The notes under the pieces were generated by a model. It was not told the origin of the DNA and searched no databases. It saw nothing but the letters and a program-made list of their open reading frames with translations. A stretch of 26,058 nucleotides of DNA from Planctomycetaceae bacterium (GTDB taxonomy: Bacteria; Planctomycetota; Phycisphaerae; Phycisphaerales; SM1A02), in the NCBI GenBank assembly GCA_002685335.1, contig NYWY01000071.1:1-26058 (forward strand), written 5' to 3'. How positions within the stretch are numbered: position 1 is the first letter of the stretch; every line of letters begins with the position of its first letter. This document shows, one piece after another, positions 1-7,785 of the stretch. The position numbers and the translations under genes are program-made.

Positions 1-663
1 GAAGTCGTTGAAGATCTCCTGGAACTTCGGAATCACGAAGTACATGATGCCGGTCACGATCAGGACCGCGATCGAGATCACCACCACGGGGTAGATCAAC
101 GCACCCTTGATGCGTCGCTTCAACCGCTCGCCCTTCTCCATGAAGTCCGCGAGCCGCTGGAGGATGATGTCTAGCACACCACCGACCTCGCCCGCGGCCA
201 CCATCTTGGAATAGAGGCGGTCGAAGCCCTTGGGATGCTTGGCCATCGCGTCCGACAGAGCCGATCCCGACTCGACGTCTTCACAGACGTCGTTGAGGAT
301 GTTCTTCAACTTGCCCGGTCGCTGCTGTTGCTCGAGGATCTGGAGGGATCTCAGGAGCGGAAGGCCCGCGTCCTGCAGGGTCGAGAGCTGACGGGTGAAC
401 GTCGTCATGGTCTTGGTGTTGACCTTGCCGATGCTCAGCGAGAAGCCACGGCCCTTCTTCTTGGCCGCCTTCGGCGACTTCCCTTCCTTGTTGGCCTTGG
501 CCTGCTTGGCGGCCCGGCCCTTCACCTTGAGCTCCTCCACGGAGGTCGGGAAATATCCCTGGCCCTTCAGCTGCCCTTGGGCGTCGTCTCGGCTGGAGGC
601 CTCGATCGTGCCCTTCTGCTGCTTCCCGGCGGCGTTGACTGCTTCGTATTCGAAGGTCGGCAT
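1..663 (-). CDS. pilC: Type IV pilus / type II secretion inner-membrane platform protein PilC/GspF (3' end outside window)
   Basis: The gene reads on the minus strand from ATG at 663 and runs open to base 1, giving 221 residues; the C-terminal part lies outside the window. An AGGA box lies 8 nt before the ATG. The N-terminus (MPTFEYEAVNAAGKQQKGTI) is the typical GspF/PilC opening. A Lys/Ala/Gly-rich linker follows at about residues 47-72. The first GspF domain runs from about 83 (TTFTRQLSTLQDAGLPLLRS), with the family motif AAGEVGGVLDIIL at 156-168 and the first membrane segment at about 188-212. Family members are about 400 residues, so roughly half is present. PilC anchors the assembly and retraction ATPases under the pilus. 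It lies 55 nt after the pilB stop in the same orientation, so the two are probably co-transcribed. Family identity is secure; pilus versus secretion use is not settled by sequence. Confidence 0.93.
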   Translation of the reverse strand, partial: MPTFEYEAVNAAGKQQKGTIEASSRDDAQGQLKGQGYFPTSVEELKVKGRAAKQAKANKEGKSPKAAKKKGRGFSLSIGKVNTKTMTTFTRQLSTLQDAGLPLLRSLQILEQQQRPGKLKNILNDVCEDVESGSALSDAMAKHPKGFDRLYSKMVAAGEVGGVLDIILQRLADFMEKGERLKRRIKGALIYPVVVISIAVLIVTGIMYFVIPKFQEIFNDF

Positions 664-718
664 GACGTGTTCCTGGTCTTCCTGGCGGGTCTCCCACGCG
701 GGCGACTCGGCGTGTGAT

Positions 719-2482
719 TCAATCCTCGGTGATGGTCTCGCGGACCACTTCGTCGATCGTGGTCTGTCCCTCGTAGATGGACAGCAGCCCGGACTCGCGA
801 AGAGTCCGCATTCCTCGGCGTCGGGCTTCGTTCCGGAGCACCGCGGTCGAGGCCTGGGTCATGACCATCTCACGAAGCGTGTCGTCCATGGTCATGATCT
901 CGAAGAGAGCCATCCGGCCTCGGTAGCCCGTCTTCTTGCACTCGTTGCAACCGCGACCGCGATAGAAGGTCCGGCCTTCGACGTCGGAGGGCTGGAGTGA
1001 CAACTCCATCAACTCCTCCTCGGTGGGCAGATACTCCTCCTTGCAGCGACCGCAGATCCGTCGCACCAGTCGCTGGGCGATGATGGCTTCGACCGTCGCG
1101 GTCAGCAGGAAGTTCTCCACGCCGAGGTCGACCAGTCGAAGGATGGAACTCGGCGCGTCATTGGTGTGCAGGGTCGAGAACACGAGGTGACCGGTCAGCG
1201 AGGCCTGAATGGCGATCTGCGCGGTCTCGAGGTCTCGAATCTCACCCACCAGGATCACGTCGGGGTCCTGTCGCAGGAACGACCGGAGCAGGCCGGCGAA
1301 GGTCAGCCCCTGGTCGGTGTTCACCTGGCACTGGATCAGCCCGTCGATGTCGTATTCGACCGGATCCTCCGCGGTCAGGATCTTCCGCTCGGGCTCGTTG
1401 AGTTCGTTCAACGCCGCATAGAGGGTGGTCGTCTTGCCCGATCCGGTCGGACCGGTCACCACCACGATGCCGTTGGGCTTGGTGATCAGGGAGCGGACGC
1501 GTTCCAGCTCCTCGTCTCGCAGGCCGACGCGATCGAGACTCAGCTGCACGTTCGAGCGGTCGAGCACCCGCATCACGACCGACTCGCCGAACATCGTCGG
1601 CAACACCGCGACTCGGAGATCGATCTGGGTGTCATGACCCGGAAGGGTCATTTCGATGCGACCGTCCTGCGGGAGACGACGTTCCGCGATGTCGAGCTTG
1701 GCCATGACCTTCACGCGACTCACGATCGGCAGGGCAAGCCGCTTGTCGGGCGGTGCGATCTCGTAGAGGACGCCGTCGATGCGGTAGCGCATCCGGAATT
1801 CCTCTTCGAACGGTTCGAAGTGGATGTCGGAGGCCTTGTCCCGGATCGCGATCAGAAGGGTCTCCTGCACCAGCTGCACGATCGCGTTGTCGCCCGCGGC
1901 CTCGTTCAGGGTGTCGAGGTCGATGCCTTCCCCGAGCCCGTCGAGGGCCGCCAGCGAGGAGGAATCGTTGGCCTCGGCGTAGATCTCCCCGAAACCGCTC
2001 CCCTTCGCCGCGTACTGCTCCTGGAGGATCTCGTCGATCTCGTCTTCCGGCGCCAGCACCGCCTTGACCCGCTTGAAGTTCAGCATGTTGCGGAGATCGT
2101 CGATCGCCGCGAAGTTGTCCGGGGTCTTCACCGCGATCGCGACCGACCGCGTCTCCGGATCGAATTTCACCGGGACGATCTGGTAGGTCGTCGCGGTGGT
2201 CGCCGGGATGGCCGCGAAGGTCTCTTCCGAGATCTCTCGGCCCCGAAGGGTGATCTGCTCGATGCCCGCCTGTCCGGCCAGGGCATCCCGGACGTCGACG
2301 TCGGTGACGAAGCCGAGTTCGACCAGGAGATCACCGATCTTGCGGCTGGGCTGGTCCTGCTGGAGGGCGAGTGCCTCATGCACCTGCTCGCGAGAGACCT
2401 TGCCCATCTTGGTGAGCACTCGGCCGAGCTTGCGGCCTTTGAGTCCACTGGTGCTGCTGCGGGTCCGGGTGGGCTGGCTCAT
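719..2482 (-). CDS. pilB: PilB/GspE-type assembly ATPase with MshEN domain (copy next to pilC)
   Basis: This 587-residue cytoplasmic AAA-type ATPase powers pilin polymerisation or type II secretion. The N-terminus holds two 24-residue MshEN-like motifs, at about 18-41 (KLGRVLTKMG...ALALQ) and 48-71 (KIGDLLVELG...ALAGQ). Both keep the spacing and terminal Gln of the c-di-GMP-binding pattern known from MshE, with Lys replacing the leading Arg. The core has SDIHFEP (218-224), Walker A GPTGSGKT (344-351), the Asp box AEDPVEY (371-377), Walker B DPDVILVGEIRD (406-417) and the His box STLHTND (436-442). A zinc site CGRC/CNEC (Cys 477, 480, 512, 515) is typical of PilB/GspE and absent in PilT. GGAG lies upstream of the ATG at a usable distance. 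PilC follows 55 nt later. Domain calls are seen directly; c-di-GMP binding is inferred. Confidence 0.95.
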   Translation of the reverse strand: MSQPTRTRSSTSGLKGRKLGRVLTKMGKVSREQVHEALALQQDQPSRKIGDLLVELGFVTDVDVRDALAGQAGIEQITLRGREISEETFAAIPATTATTYQIVPVKFDPETRSVAIAVKTPDNFAAIDDLRNMLNFKRVKAVLAPEDEIDEILQEQYAAKGSGFGEIYAEANDSSSLAALDGLGEGIDLDTLNEAAGDNAIVQLVQETLLIAIRDKASDIHFEPFEEEFRMRYRIDGVLYEIAPPDKRLALPIVSRVKVMAKLDIAERRLPQDGRIEMTLPGHDTQIDLRVAVLPTMFGESVVMRVLDRSNVQLSLDRVGLRDEELERVRSLITKPNGIVVVTGPTGSGKTTTLYAALNELNEPERKILTAEDPVEYDIDGLIQCQVNTDQGLTFAGLLRSFLRQDPDVILVGEIRDLETAQIAIQASLTGHLVFSTLHTNDAPSSILRLVDLGVENFLLTATVEAIIAQRLVRRICGRCKEEYLPTEEELMELSLQPSDVEGRTFYRGRGCNECKKTGYRGRMALFEIMTMDDTLREMVMTQASTAVLRNEARRRGMRTLRESGLLSIYEGQTTIDEVVRETITED

Positions 2483-2809
2483 GCCGGCGTGCTCCAGGTC
2501 GCCTTCGAATCGGGGCGTCGGGGGGACTGGGGCGGCATCGGCCGCCCGGGATGGAAACCCGCCCTTCGCCGACCGTCCGGGCCCGGCCGATCACCTTCTG
2601 GAGGCGTCGAACCACTTCGAGCGGGCGGTCTCTTCGCGAAGGACGCGAACTCCTGCAGCCTATACGACCGCCGGCGAGGCATGTTGCCCCATTCAAGCGT
2701 CTCGGAATGGTACGACCACCAGCGGCGCAAGATCGCCTGAAATGGCGATATCCACCGCTTTCGCCCTGACAGAACACGAACCTGACGGTGATCAGTCCGC
2801 CGATCGTCC
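2483..2809. other. 327-nt gap between pilT and pilB
   Basis: The gap separates the pilT stop from the pilB start on the minus strand. Short open frames cross it, but their composition (Arg/Pro/Ser-rich, continuing antisense or out of frame into neighbours) does not look like protein. It contains a perfect 7-bp stem-loop at 2530-2547. The best -10-like string on the minus strand is TATAGG (2664-2659). The nearest TTGAAT (2696-2691) is 26 nt away, too far for a standard promoter. No small RNA or riboswitch was recognised. Its length suggests pilB-pilC may have its own promoter, but I cannot place it. Confidence 0.5.
2530..2547 (-). promoter_or_regulatory. Stem-loop in the pilB leader
   Basis: GGGCGGC (2530-2536) and GCCGCCC (2541-2547) are perfect inverted copies around a 4-nt loop, ending about 48 nt upstream of the pilB ATG on the minus strand. 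No T run follows in either direction, so it is not a classic terminator. It may be a leader hairpin or an mRNA processing/stability element. In DNA this GC-rich a short hairpin can also arise by chance. Confidence 0.35.
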
Positions 2810-3934
2810 TCAACTGGTGGAAGACTGTTCCGGGGCTTCGTCCAGCTCGCTTCGCCCGACGGCGCCGCCGGAACGGTGCACCTTCTGGGTGAGATCCGCG
2901 GCGTCCTTGCCCTTGTCGACCATCTCCTCCGCCGAGATCAGGCCCCGCTGGTAGAGCGACCAGAGGTGGTCGTCGAGAAGCTGCATGCCGAACTTCTTGC
3001 CGGTCTGGATCGCGGAATCGATTCGGAAGGTCTTGTTTTCACGGATCAGGTTCGAGATCGCCGGAGTGACCACCAGGAACTCGTAGGCCGCGACCCGGCC
3101 GGGTTTGTCGACCCGACGAAGCAGCTGCTGGCTCAGAACCGCGATCAGGGCGACCGAGAGCTGGACCCGCACCTGGGCCTGCTGGTCCACCGGGAAGGCG
3201 TCGATGATCCGGTTGATCGTGCCCGAGGCACCGGTGGTGTGCAGGGTCGCGAACACGAGGTGACCCGTCTCCGCGGCCGCGATGGCCGCCTCGATCGTCT
3301 CGAGGTCCCGCATCTCACCCACGAGGATCACATCCGGGTCCTGACGAAGAGATCTCCGCAGGGACTCCGAGAAGGTCGGAACGTCGGTTCCCAGCTCCCG
3401 CTGGTTGACGATCGACTTCTTGTGATAGTGGTAGTACTCGATCGGGTCCTCGGTCGTGATGATGTGCCGGTCCATGTTCATGTTGATGTAGTCCAACATG
3501 GTGGCCAGCGACGTCGTCTTGCCCGAACCGGTCGGTCCGGTCACGATGAACAGCCCTCGGGGACGCCGGATGAGCTCGCGGCAGATCTCGGGGAGCCCGA
3601 TCTCCTCGAAGGTGAGGAGCTGGTTCGGAATGAGACGCAGGACCATCGCGATGTCGCCCCGCTGGCGGAACACCGACACCCGGAACCGGGCCGCGTCGCC
3701 GTAGGCGAATCCGAAGTCGGTGGAACCGACTTCCTGGAGTTCCTGCTGGTTCTTCTCGGGGGTCACCGACTTCATCAGCGCCACCATGTCGTCGGATTCC
3801 AGAGTCTTGGTCTGGAGATTCCGAAGCGAACCGTGGAGCCGCACCGTGGGCGGCCGACCGGTGGTGAGGTGAAGGTCGGAGCAGTTCTGCTTCACGACGG
3901 TGTCGAGCAGACGATCGATCTGAATGGTGGACAT
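2810..3934 (-). CDS. pilT: Twitching-motility retraction ATPase PilT
   Basis: This 374-residue cytoplasmic hexameric ATPase disassembles the pilus and drives retraction. The N-terminal PAS-like domain opens with SDLHLTTGRPPTVRLHG (19-35). The RecA-like core has Walker A GPTGSGKT (133-140), the Asp box TEDPIEY (161-167), Walker B DPDVILVGEMRD (199-210) and the His box ATLHTTGA (229-236). The motif AISNLIRE (292-299) matches the PilT signature AIRNLIRE, needed for retraction but not ATP hydrolysis in studied PilT proteins. GMQLLDDHLWSLY follows, also typical. There is no zinc CxxC pair, which separates it from PilB. The C-terminal tail is slightly long and Ser/Glu-rich. It begins 84 nt after the stop of the upstream PilB-type gene. 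PilT implies dynamic pili rather than a pure secretion system. Confidence 0.96.
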   Translation of the reverse strand: MSTIQIDRLLDTVVKQNCSDLHLTTGRPPTVRLHGSLRNLQTKTLESDDMVALMKSVTPEKNQQELQEVGSTDFGFAYGDAARFRVSVFRQRGDIAMVLRLIPNQLLTFEEIGLPEICRELIRRPRGLFIVTGPTGSGKTTSLATMLDYINMNMDRHIITTEDPIEYYHYHKKSIVNQRELGTDVPTFSESLRRSLRQDPDVILVGEMRDLETIEAAIAAAETGHLVFATLHTTGASGTINRIIDAFPVDQQAQVRVQLSVALIAVLSQQLLRRVDKPGRVAAYEFLVVTPAISNLIRENKTFRIDSAIQTGKKFGMQLLDDHLWSLYQRGLISAEEMVDKGKDAADLTQKVHRSGGAVGRSELDEAPEQSSTS

Positions 3935-4018
3935 GGCGAAGAACCGTGAAGAGGGACCTGGGCGTGATGAGGTGCCCGGAGGGATCGTGTGGAGTGAGTA
4001 CGGTCTGGGCGGAGTGGG

Positions 4019-5755
4019 TCAGCTGCCCTCGATCTCCGTGGGATCGAAGCCTTCGATCTGGGCGAAGCGGGCGATTTCGTCCGGCGTGGTCGCACCGCGG
4101 AGGATCTTGACCTTGCCGTCGCCCAGAAGACTTCTCATGCCGCCGCGGATCGCCGCCTGGCGAACCGCGGAGATCGAAGCTCGTTCGAAGGCAAGCTCGC
4201 GGATCTCCGATGTCATGGGCATCAGTTCGAAGATCGCCTGCCGCCCGCGGTACCCCTTGCCACCGCACTTCTGGCAGCCGACCGCCTTGTGGATGCTGCC
4301 CGCGGCGACCTCTTCGGGGGAGATGTTCACGAGCCGCAGGAGTTTCGCATCGGGATTGTCGTCGGGCTGCTTGCACTCGGGGCAGAGAATCCGGATCAGA
4401 CGCTGGGCCATGATCGCCTGGATCGAACTGGCGACCAGGAACGGCTTGATGCCCATGTCGACCAGGCGGGTGATGGCGCTGGGGGCGTCGTTGGTGTGCA
4501 GGGTGGAGAAGACCAGGTGCCCGGTGAGTGCGGCCTGAATCGCGATGTCACCGACTTCGCGGTCTCGGATCTCTCCCACCAGGATCACGTTGGGGGCCTG
4601 CCGCAACATCGCCTTGAGGATCAGCGGGAACGTGAGTCCGATCGACTCCCGGACCTGAACCTGATTGATCCCGTTGAAGTTGTATTCGACCGGATCCTCG
4701 GCGGTGATGATCTTCCGGTTCGGCTGGTTGAGGACGTTGAGGGCGGAATAGAGAGTCGTGGTCTTGCCGGAGCCCGTGGGACCGGTGACCAGGAAGATGC
4801 CGTTGGGACGACGAATGATCTTGTTGAAGATCTCGAGGTTGTCCTCCTCGAAACCGATGTTCGTGAGACCGATGCGGACCGAATCCGGCCGCAGCACCCG
4901 AAGCACGATGCTTTCGCCGTGATACGCGGGACAGCTGGAGACTCGGAAGTCGATCTGATCCCCGTCGATGGGAAGCTTGATACGACCATCCTGGGGAATC
5001 CGCTTCTCGGCGATGTTGACCCCCGCCATGAGCTTGAGCCGCGCGAGCATCGCCTGCTGGAGTTTCTTGGGAAATTCCTGCCGGACATGGCACACGCCGT
5101 CCACCCGGTACCGGAGCGCGACTCTGTCATCCCTCGGTTCGACGTGAATGTCACTGGCGCGACCTCGGACCGCTTCGATGATGAGTTCGTTGACCAGCTT
5201 GACGATCTTCGAGTCACCCGCGTCGATGTCGACCGAAGCGTCGATGGAACTGTCGACCGAACGGTCGACGGACTTGTCGACCGTGACATCGATCGACGCC
5301 GCGCCACCGAGACTGGCACCTTCGCCACCCCCGAGGATGTCCGCGATCTGCGCGGGCACGCCGACCACCACATCGAAGTCTTCGGGGATCGCGAATCGAA
5401 GTTCGTCGATGACGTCCAGATCCATCGGATCCGGCACCATGACCCGAAGGCGGCCGTTCTCGTTTGGCGTCAGCGGAACGATGCTCCGCTTTCGAACCAG
5501 CACGGCATCCACCAGGCTCATGTCGACCTGATTCGCGCCGGCCGCGGTGTTCAGGTCGACGAAATCGAAGCCCTGCTGGGCGGCAAGGGCCTGGGCCACC
5601 TGCACATCCGTCGCATGCCCCTTGTCGACCAGGACCTCGCCGAGCTTCTTCCCGGATTCCCGGGCCTCCGACTCGGCGGCGACGACGACGTCATCCGTCA
5701 CGAGCCCTTGCTCGACGATGATCTCACCCAGCTTCTTTCGAACCTTCCTGGCCAC
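4019..5755 (-). CDS. pilB: Second PilB/GspE-type ATPase with MshEN motifs and an SVDx-repeat linker
   Basis: The start is set at GTG 5755, where GGAG lies 7 nt upstream and the reading MARKVRKKLGEIIVEQG is family-like. An in-frame frame back to 5914 adds 53 unconvincing residues and overlaps a candidate promoter. The product is then 578 residues. MshEN-like motifs lie at about 8-31 (terminal Gln missing) and 37-60 (complete). A tetrapeptide-repeat linker spans 158-177. The core has SDIHVEP (201-207), Walker A GPTGSGKT (325-332), AEDPVEY and Walker B NVILVGEIRD, where Ala-Pro-Asn replaces the usual Asp-Pro-Asp. The zinc site is CPEC/CQKC (Cys 458, 461, 494, 497). It heads the minus-strand cluster with pilT 84 nt downstream. 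It is a clear paralogue of the 719-2482 gene; which copy serves pilus assembly and which secretion cannot be told from sequence. Confidence 0.93.
   Translation of the reverse strand: MARKVRKKLGEIIVEQGLVTDDVVVAAESEARESGKKLGEVLVDKGHATDVQVAQALAAQQGFDFVDLNTAAGANQVDMSLVDAVLVRKRSIVPLTPNENGRLRVMVPDPMDLDVIDELRFAIPEDFDVVVGVPAQIADILGGGEGASLGGAASIDVTVDKSVDRSVDSSIDASVDIDAGDSKIVKLVNELIIEAVRGRASDIHVEPRDDRVALRYRVDGVCHVRQEFPKKLQQAMLARLKLMAGVNIAEKRIPQDGRIKLPIDGDQIDFRVSSCPAYHGESIVLRVLRPDSVRIGLTNIGFEEDNLEIFNKIIRRPNGIFLVTGPTGSGKTTTLYSALNVLNQPNRKIITAEDPVEYNFNGINQVQVRESIGLTFPLILKAMLRQAPNVILVGEIRDREVGDIAIQAALTGHLVFSTLHTNDAPSAITRLVDMGIKPFLVASSIQAIMAQRLIRILCPECKQPDDNPDAKLLRLVNISPEEVAAGSIHKAVGCQKCGGKGYRGRQAIFELMPMTSEIRELAFERASISAVRQAAIRGGMRSLLGDGKVKILRGATTPDEIARFAQIEGFDPTEIEGS
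5225..5284 (-). repeat. 12-nt-period coding repeat encoding [S/T][V/I]Dx
   Basis: Five consecutive tetrapeptides TVDK-SVDR-SVDS-SIDA-SVDI are encoded in the linker between the MshEN and catalytic regions of the upstream PilB-type ATPase. At DNA level the units share GTCGAC/GTCGAT cores. The run lies just after a Gly-rich stretch (GGGEGASLGG). It is probably a flexible acidic/hydrophobic linker expanded by slippage. Copy number could vary between strains. Confidence 0.8.
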
Positions 5756-5885
5756 GAAGCGACTCCGATCTTCGAATCCGATTCCGGATCCGGGGGCTGA
5801 AGAAACCTGCCGGAGATTCGTCACGCGCGAGACGGGCCTTCCGGCAGACCCTCTCGACCGGCCCTCGTGGCCGGCGCAGACCCTT

Positions 5886-5914
5886 AGTATGGCGCTCCCG
5901 GGCGGTCGCTGCAA
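5886..5914 (-). promoter_or_regulatory. Candidate promoter of the pil cluster
   Basis: On the minus strand TTGCAG (5914-5909) and CATACT (5891-5886) are separated by exactly 17 nt. They match 3/6 and 4/6 positions of the -35 and -10 consensus. Transcription would start near 5879, leaving about 124 nt of leader before the GTG at 5755. The location, in the gap between the divergent pil cluster and coaB, is right for a promoter. Consensus rules from other phyla may not hold here, so this is tentative. Confidence 0.35.
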
Positions 5915-5942
5915 TCACCCAACCCCGATCGCCCCCTCGAAC

Positions 5943-6665
5943 ATGATGACCAACCCGCCTTCCACGCCCGAAACCGCCCCCACTTCCCGGTCCCTCCGGG
6001 TCCTGGTGACCGCCGGACCGACCTGGGAGCCCGTGGATGACGTTCGGTACCTCGGAAATCGGTCATCGGGACGCCTGGGGGCCGAACTGGCACGAGCCGC
6101 TGGGGATCTGGGTCATCTCGTCACCCTGCTTCGAGGCCCGGGGACCATCGATCCGAGCCCTCATCCGCGGATTTCGGAGATTCGGTTCCAATCCGCCACC
6201 GACCTGGACCAGGAACTCCGGAATCGGTGGCCCGCCCACGATCTCCTGGTGATGGCCGCCGCGGTGGCGGACTTCCGGCCCGTCCGGATTCCAGACGCCC
6301 CCCGGAAGATCCGCCGTTCGGACGGCACCCACTCCCTCGAACTGGAGCCGGTGCCCGATCTTCTCGCCGGCCTCGCCGAGCTCGAACACCCGGAAGGAAC
6401 CAGGGTCGGTTTCGCCCTGGAGCCCACGGAGGACCTCTTGAAGGCGGCCCGGGCGAAACTCGTGCGGAAGGATCTCCATGCCATCGTGGCCAACCCCCTC
6501 GAGACCATGGATTCCGAGCGAATCCTCGGAACGCTGCTGGTCCGGGACGGCACGGAGGCCAGACCGCCCGCGGGCTCGATGTCCAAGAGCGGGTTCGCGG
6601 AATGGCTGATCGCCCGATTGGTCGAACTGCACCGTTCCCGCGTCGACGGAAACCGAGATCGCTGA
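5943..6665 (+). CDS. coaB: Stand-alone phosphopantothenoylcysteine synthetase (CoaB domain)
   Basis: CoaB joins 4'-phosphopantothenate to cysteine with nucleotide activation, the second step of coenzyme A synthesis. The 240-residue product covers only the CoaB half of the usual CoaBC (Dfp) fusion. Visible motifs are VTAGPTWEPVDDVRYLGNRS (21-40) with the conserved Asn of NRSSG, the MAAAVADFRP loop (104-113), Lys in KIRR (122-125) corresponding to the catalytic KIKK lysine of E. coli, and GFALE (156-160). The SKSGFAE motif lies near the C-terminus. ATG 5943 (or 5946) is preferred because homology starts at about residue 18. ATG 5889 is in frame but lies inside the divergent promoter candidate; neither has a clear ribosome site. 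No CoaC flavoprotein decarboxylase domain precedes it, so that function must be encoded elsewhere. Confidence 0.9.
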   Translation: MMTNPPSTPETAPTSRSLRVLVTAGPTWEPVDDVRYLGNRSSGRLGAELARAAGDLGHLVTLLRGPGTIDPSPHPRISEIRFQSATDLDQELRNRWPAHDLLVMAAAVADFRPVRIPDAPRKIRRSDGTHSLELEPVPDLLAGLAELEHPEGTRVGFALEPTEDLLKAARAKLVRKDLHAIVANPLETMDSERILGTLLVRDGTEARPPAGSMSKSGFAEWLIARLVELHRSRVDGNRDR

Positions 6666-6729
6666 GCGCACCGCGGACCGCTCGGGTACCTTTTCGCCTT
6701 CACCCCTCACCTTGGAACAGGAGTTCGCC

Positions 6730-7749
6730 ATGTCGCTTCAACTTGGAATGATCGGTCTGGGACGCATGGGCGCCGGCATGGTCCGTCGCATGATGCAGGC
6801 CGGCGTTCGCTGTGTCGTCTACGACGTGAACCCCGATGCGGTGAAGGCCCTGGTCGCCGACGGCGCGATCGGTGCCACCGACCTCGCGGACTTCGCGTCC
6901 AAGCTCGAGGGCCCCAAGACCGCCTGGATGATGCTCCCCGTCGCCCTGGTCGACGGCATGCTCGACGAACTCACCCCCCACTTCGGCGACGGTGACATGA
7001 TCGTCGACGGCGGCAACTCCTACTACAAGGACGATCTCCGCCGGGCCAAGAGCCTGGCCGAACGGGGCATCCGCTACGTCGATGCCGGCGTGTCGGGGGG
7101 CGTCTGGGGACTGGAACGCGGCTACTGCCAGATGGTCGGTGGCCCTCCGGACGCGATCAAGCACCTCGCACCCGCCTTCGAGGCCCTCGCCCCCGGGAAG
7201 AACGCGGCGCCCATGACCGAAGCCCGGGGCGGCCACGAGACCACGGCCGATCACGGCTGGCTCCACTGCGGTCCCAACGGTGCCGGTCACTTCGTGAAGA
7301 TGGTCCACAACGGCATCGAGTACGGCATCATGGCCGCCTACGCCGAAGGACTCAACATTCTCAAGCACGCCGACGCCGGCAAGACCCAGCGCGACGTCGA
7401 TGCCGAAACCACGCCGCTCCGGGAACCGGACGCCTACATGTACGACCTCGATCTCAAGGAGATCGCGGAAGTGTGGCGCCGCGGGAGCGTGATCGGCTCG
7501 TGGTTGCTCGACCTCACCGCCTCGGCCCTGGCCAAGAGCCCCGATCTCGCGGAGTTCGGTGGCCGCGTCTCGGATTCGGGCGAAGGACGATGGACGCTCG
7601 AGGCCGCGATCGACGAGTCGATCCCGGCCCCCGTGCTGGCCGCCGCCCTCTTCGCCCGATTCAGTTCGCGGGGCGAATCGGACTTCGCGAACCAGATCAT
7701 GTCCGCCCAGCGATTCGAATTCGGCGGGCACCACGAAAAGAAGGACTGA
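6730..7749 (+). CDS. gnd: 6-phosphogluconate dehydrogenase, short (probably NAD-type) form
   Basis: This enzyme oxidatively decarboxylates 6-phosphogluconate to ribulose 5-phosphate. The start is ATG 6730, with AGGAG at 6719-6723 and 6-nt spacing. The product has 339 residues, against about 470 for the classical enzyme, matching the short Gnd family. The Rossmann motif GLGRMG is at 9-14. Asp32 at the end of the second strand, where NADP-dependent enzymes carry Asn-Arg, suggests NAD use. Signatures are DGGNSYYKD (93-101), VSGGVWGLERGYCQMVGG (121-138), the catalytic KMVHNGIEYG (190-199, Lys190) and DSGEGRWT (282-289). It lies 64 nt after coaB on the same strand and ends near a strong hairpin. 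Family identity is firm; cofactor choice is inferred. Confidence 0.93.
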   Translation: MSLQLGMIGLGRMGAGMVRRMMQAGVRCVVYDVNPDAVKALVADGAIGATDLADFASKLEGPKTAWMMLPVALVDGMLDELTPHFGDGDMIVDGGNSYYKDDLRRAKSLAERGIRYVDAGVSGGVWGLERGYCQMVGGPPDAIKHLAPAFEALAPGKNAAPMTEARGGHETTADHGWLHCGPNGAGHFVKMVHNGIEYGIMAAYAEGLNILKHADAGKTQRDVDAETTPLREPDAYMYDLDLKEIAEVWRRGSVIGSWLLDLTASALAKSPDLAEFGGRVSDSGEGRWTLEAAIDESIPAPVLAAALFARFSSRGESDFANQIMSAQRFEFGGHHEKKD

Positions 7750-7785
7750 TCGGGACTCGACTCCCGCTCGGAGCACGAACTCGTT

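Noticed and set aside
1166..2740. 524-codon plus-strand open frame opposite pilB
   Set aside because: Antisense to a gene with complete ATPase motifs; its translation is Arg/His/Asp-rich with no recognisable domain. Typical of high-GC DNA.
5225..5284. Tandem GTCGAC-containing units considered as protein-binding DNA repeats or CRISPR-like
   Set aside because: They are in frame, lie inside a coding region and encode a regular peptide repeat; no spacers.
2876..5800. Long plus-strand frames opposite pilT and the second pilB (2876-3949 and 4289-5800)
   Set aside because: Mirror the codon pattern of the real minus-strand genes; no motifs, no ribosome site.
6700..7776. 358-codon minus-strand frame opposite gnd
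   Set aside because: Shadow of a gene with full 6-phosphogluconate dehydrogenase signatures.
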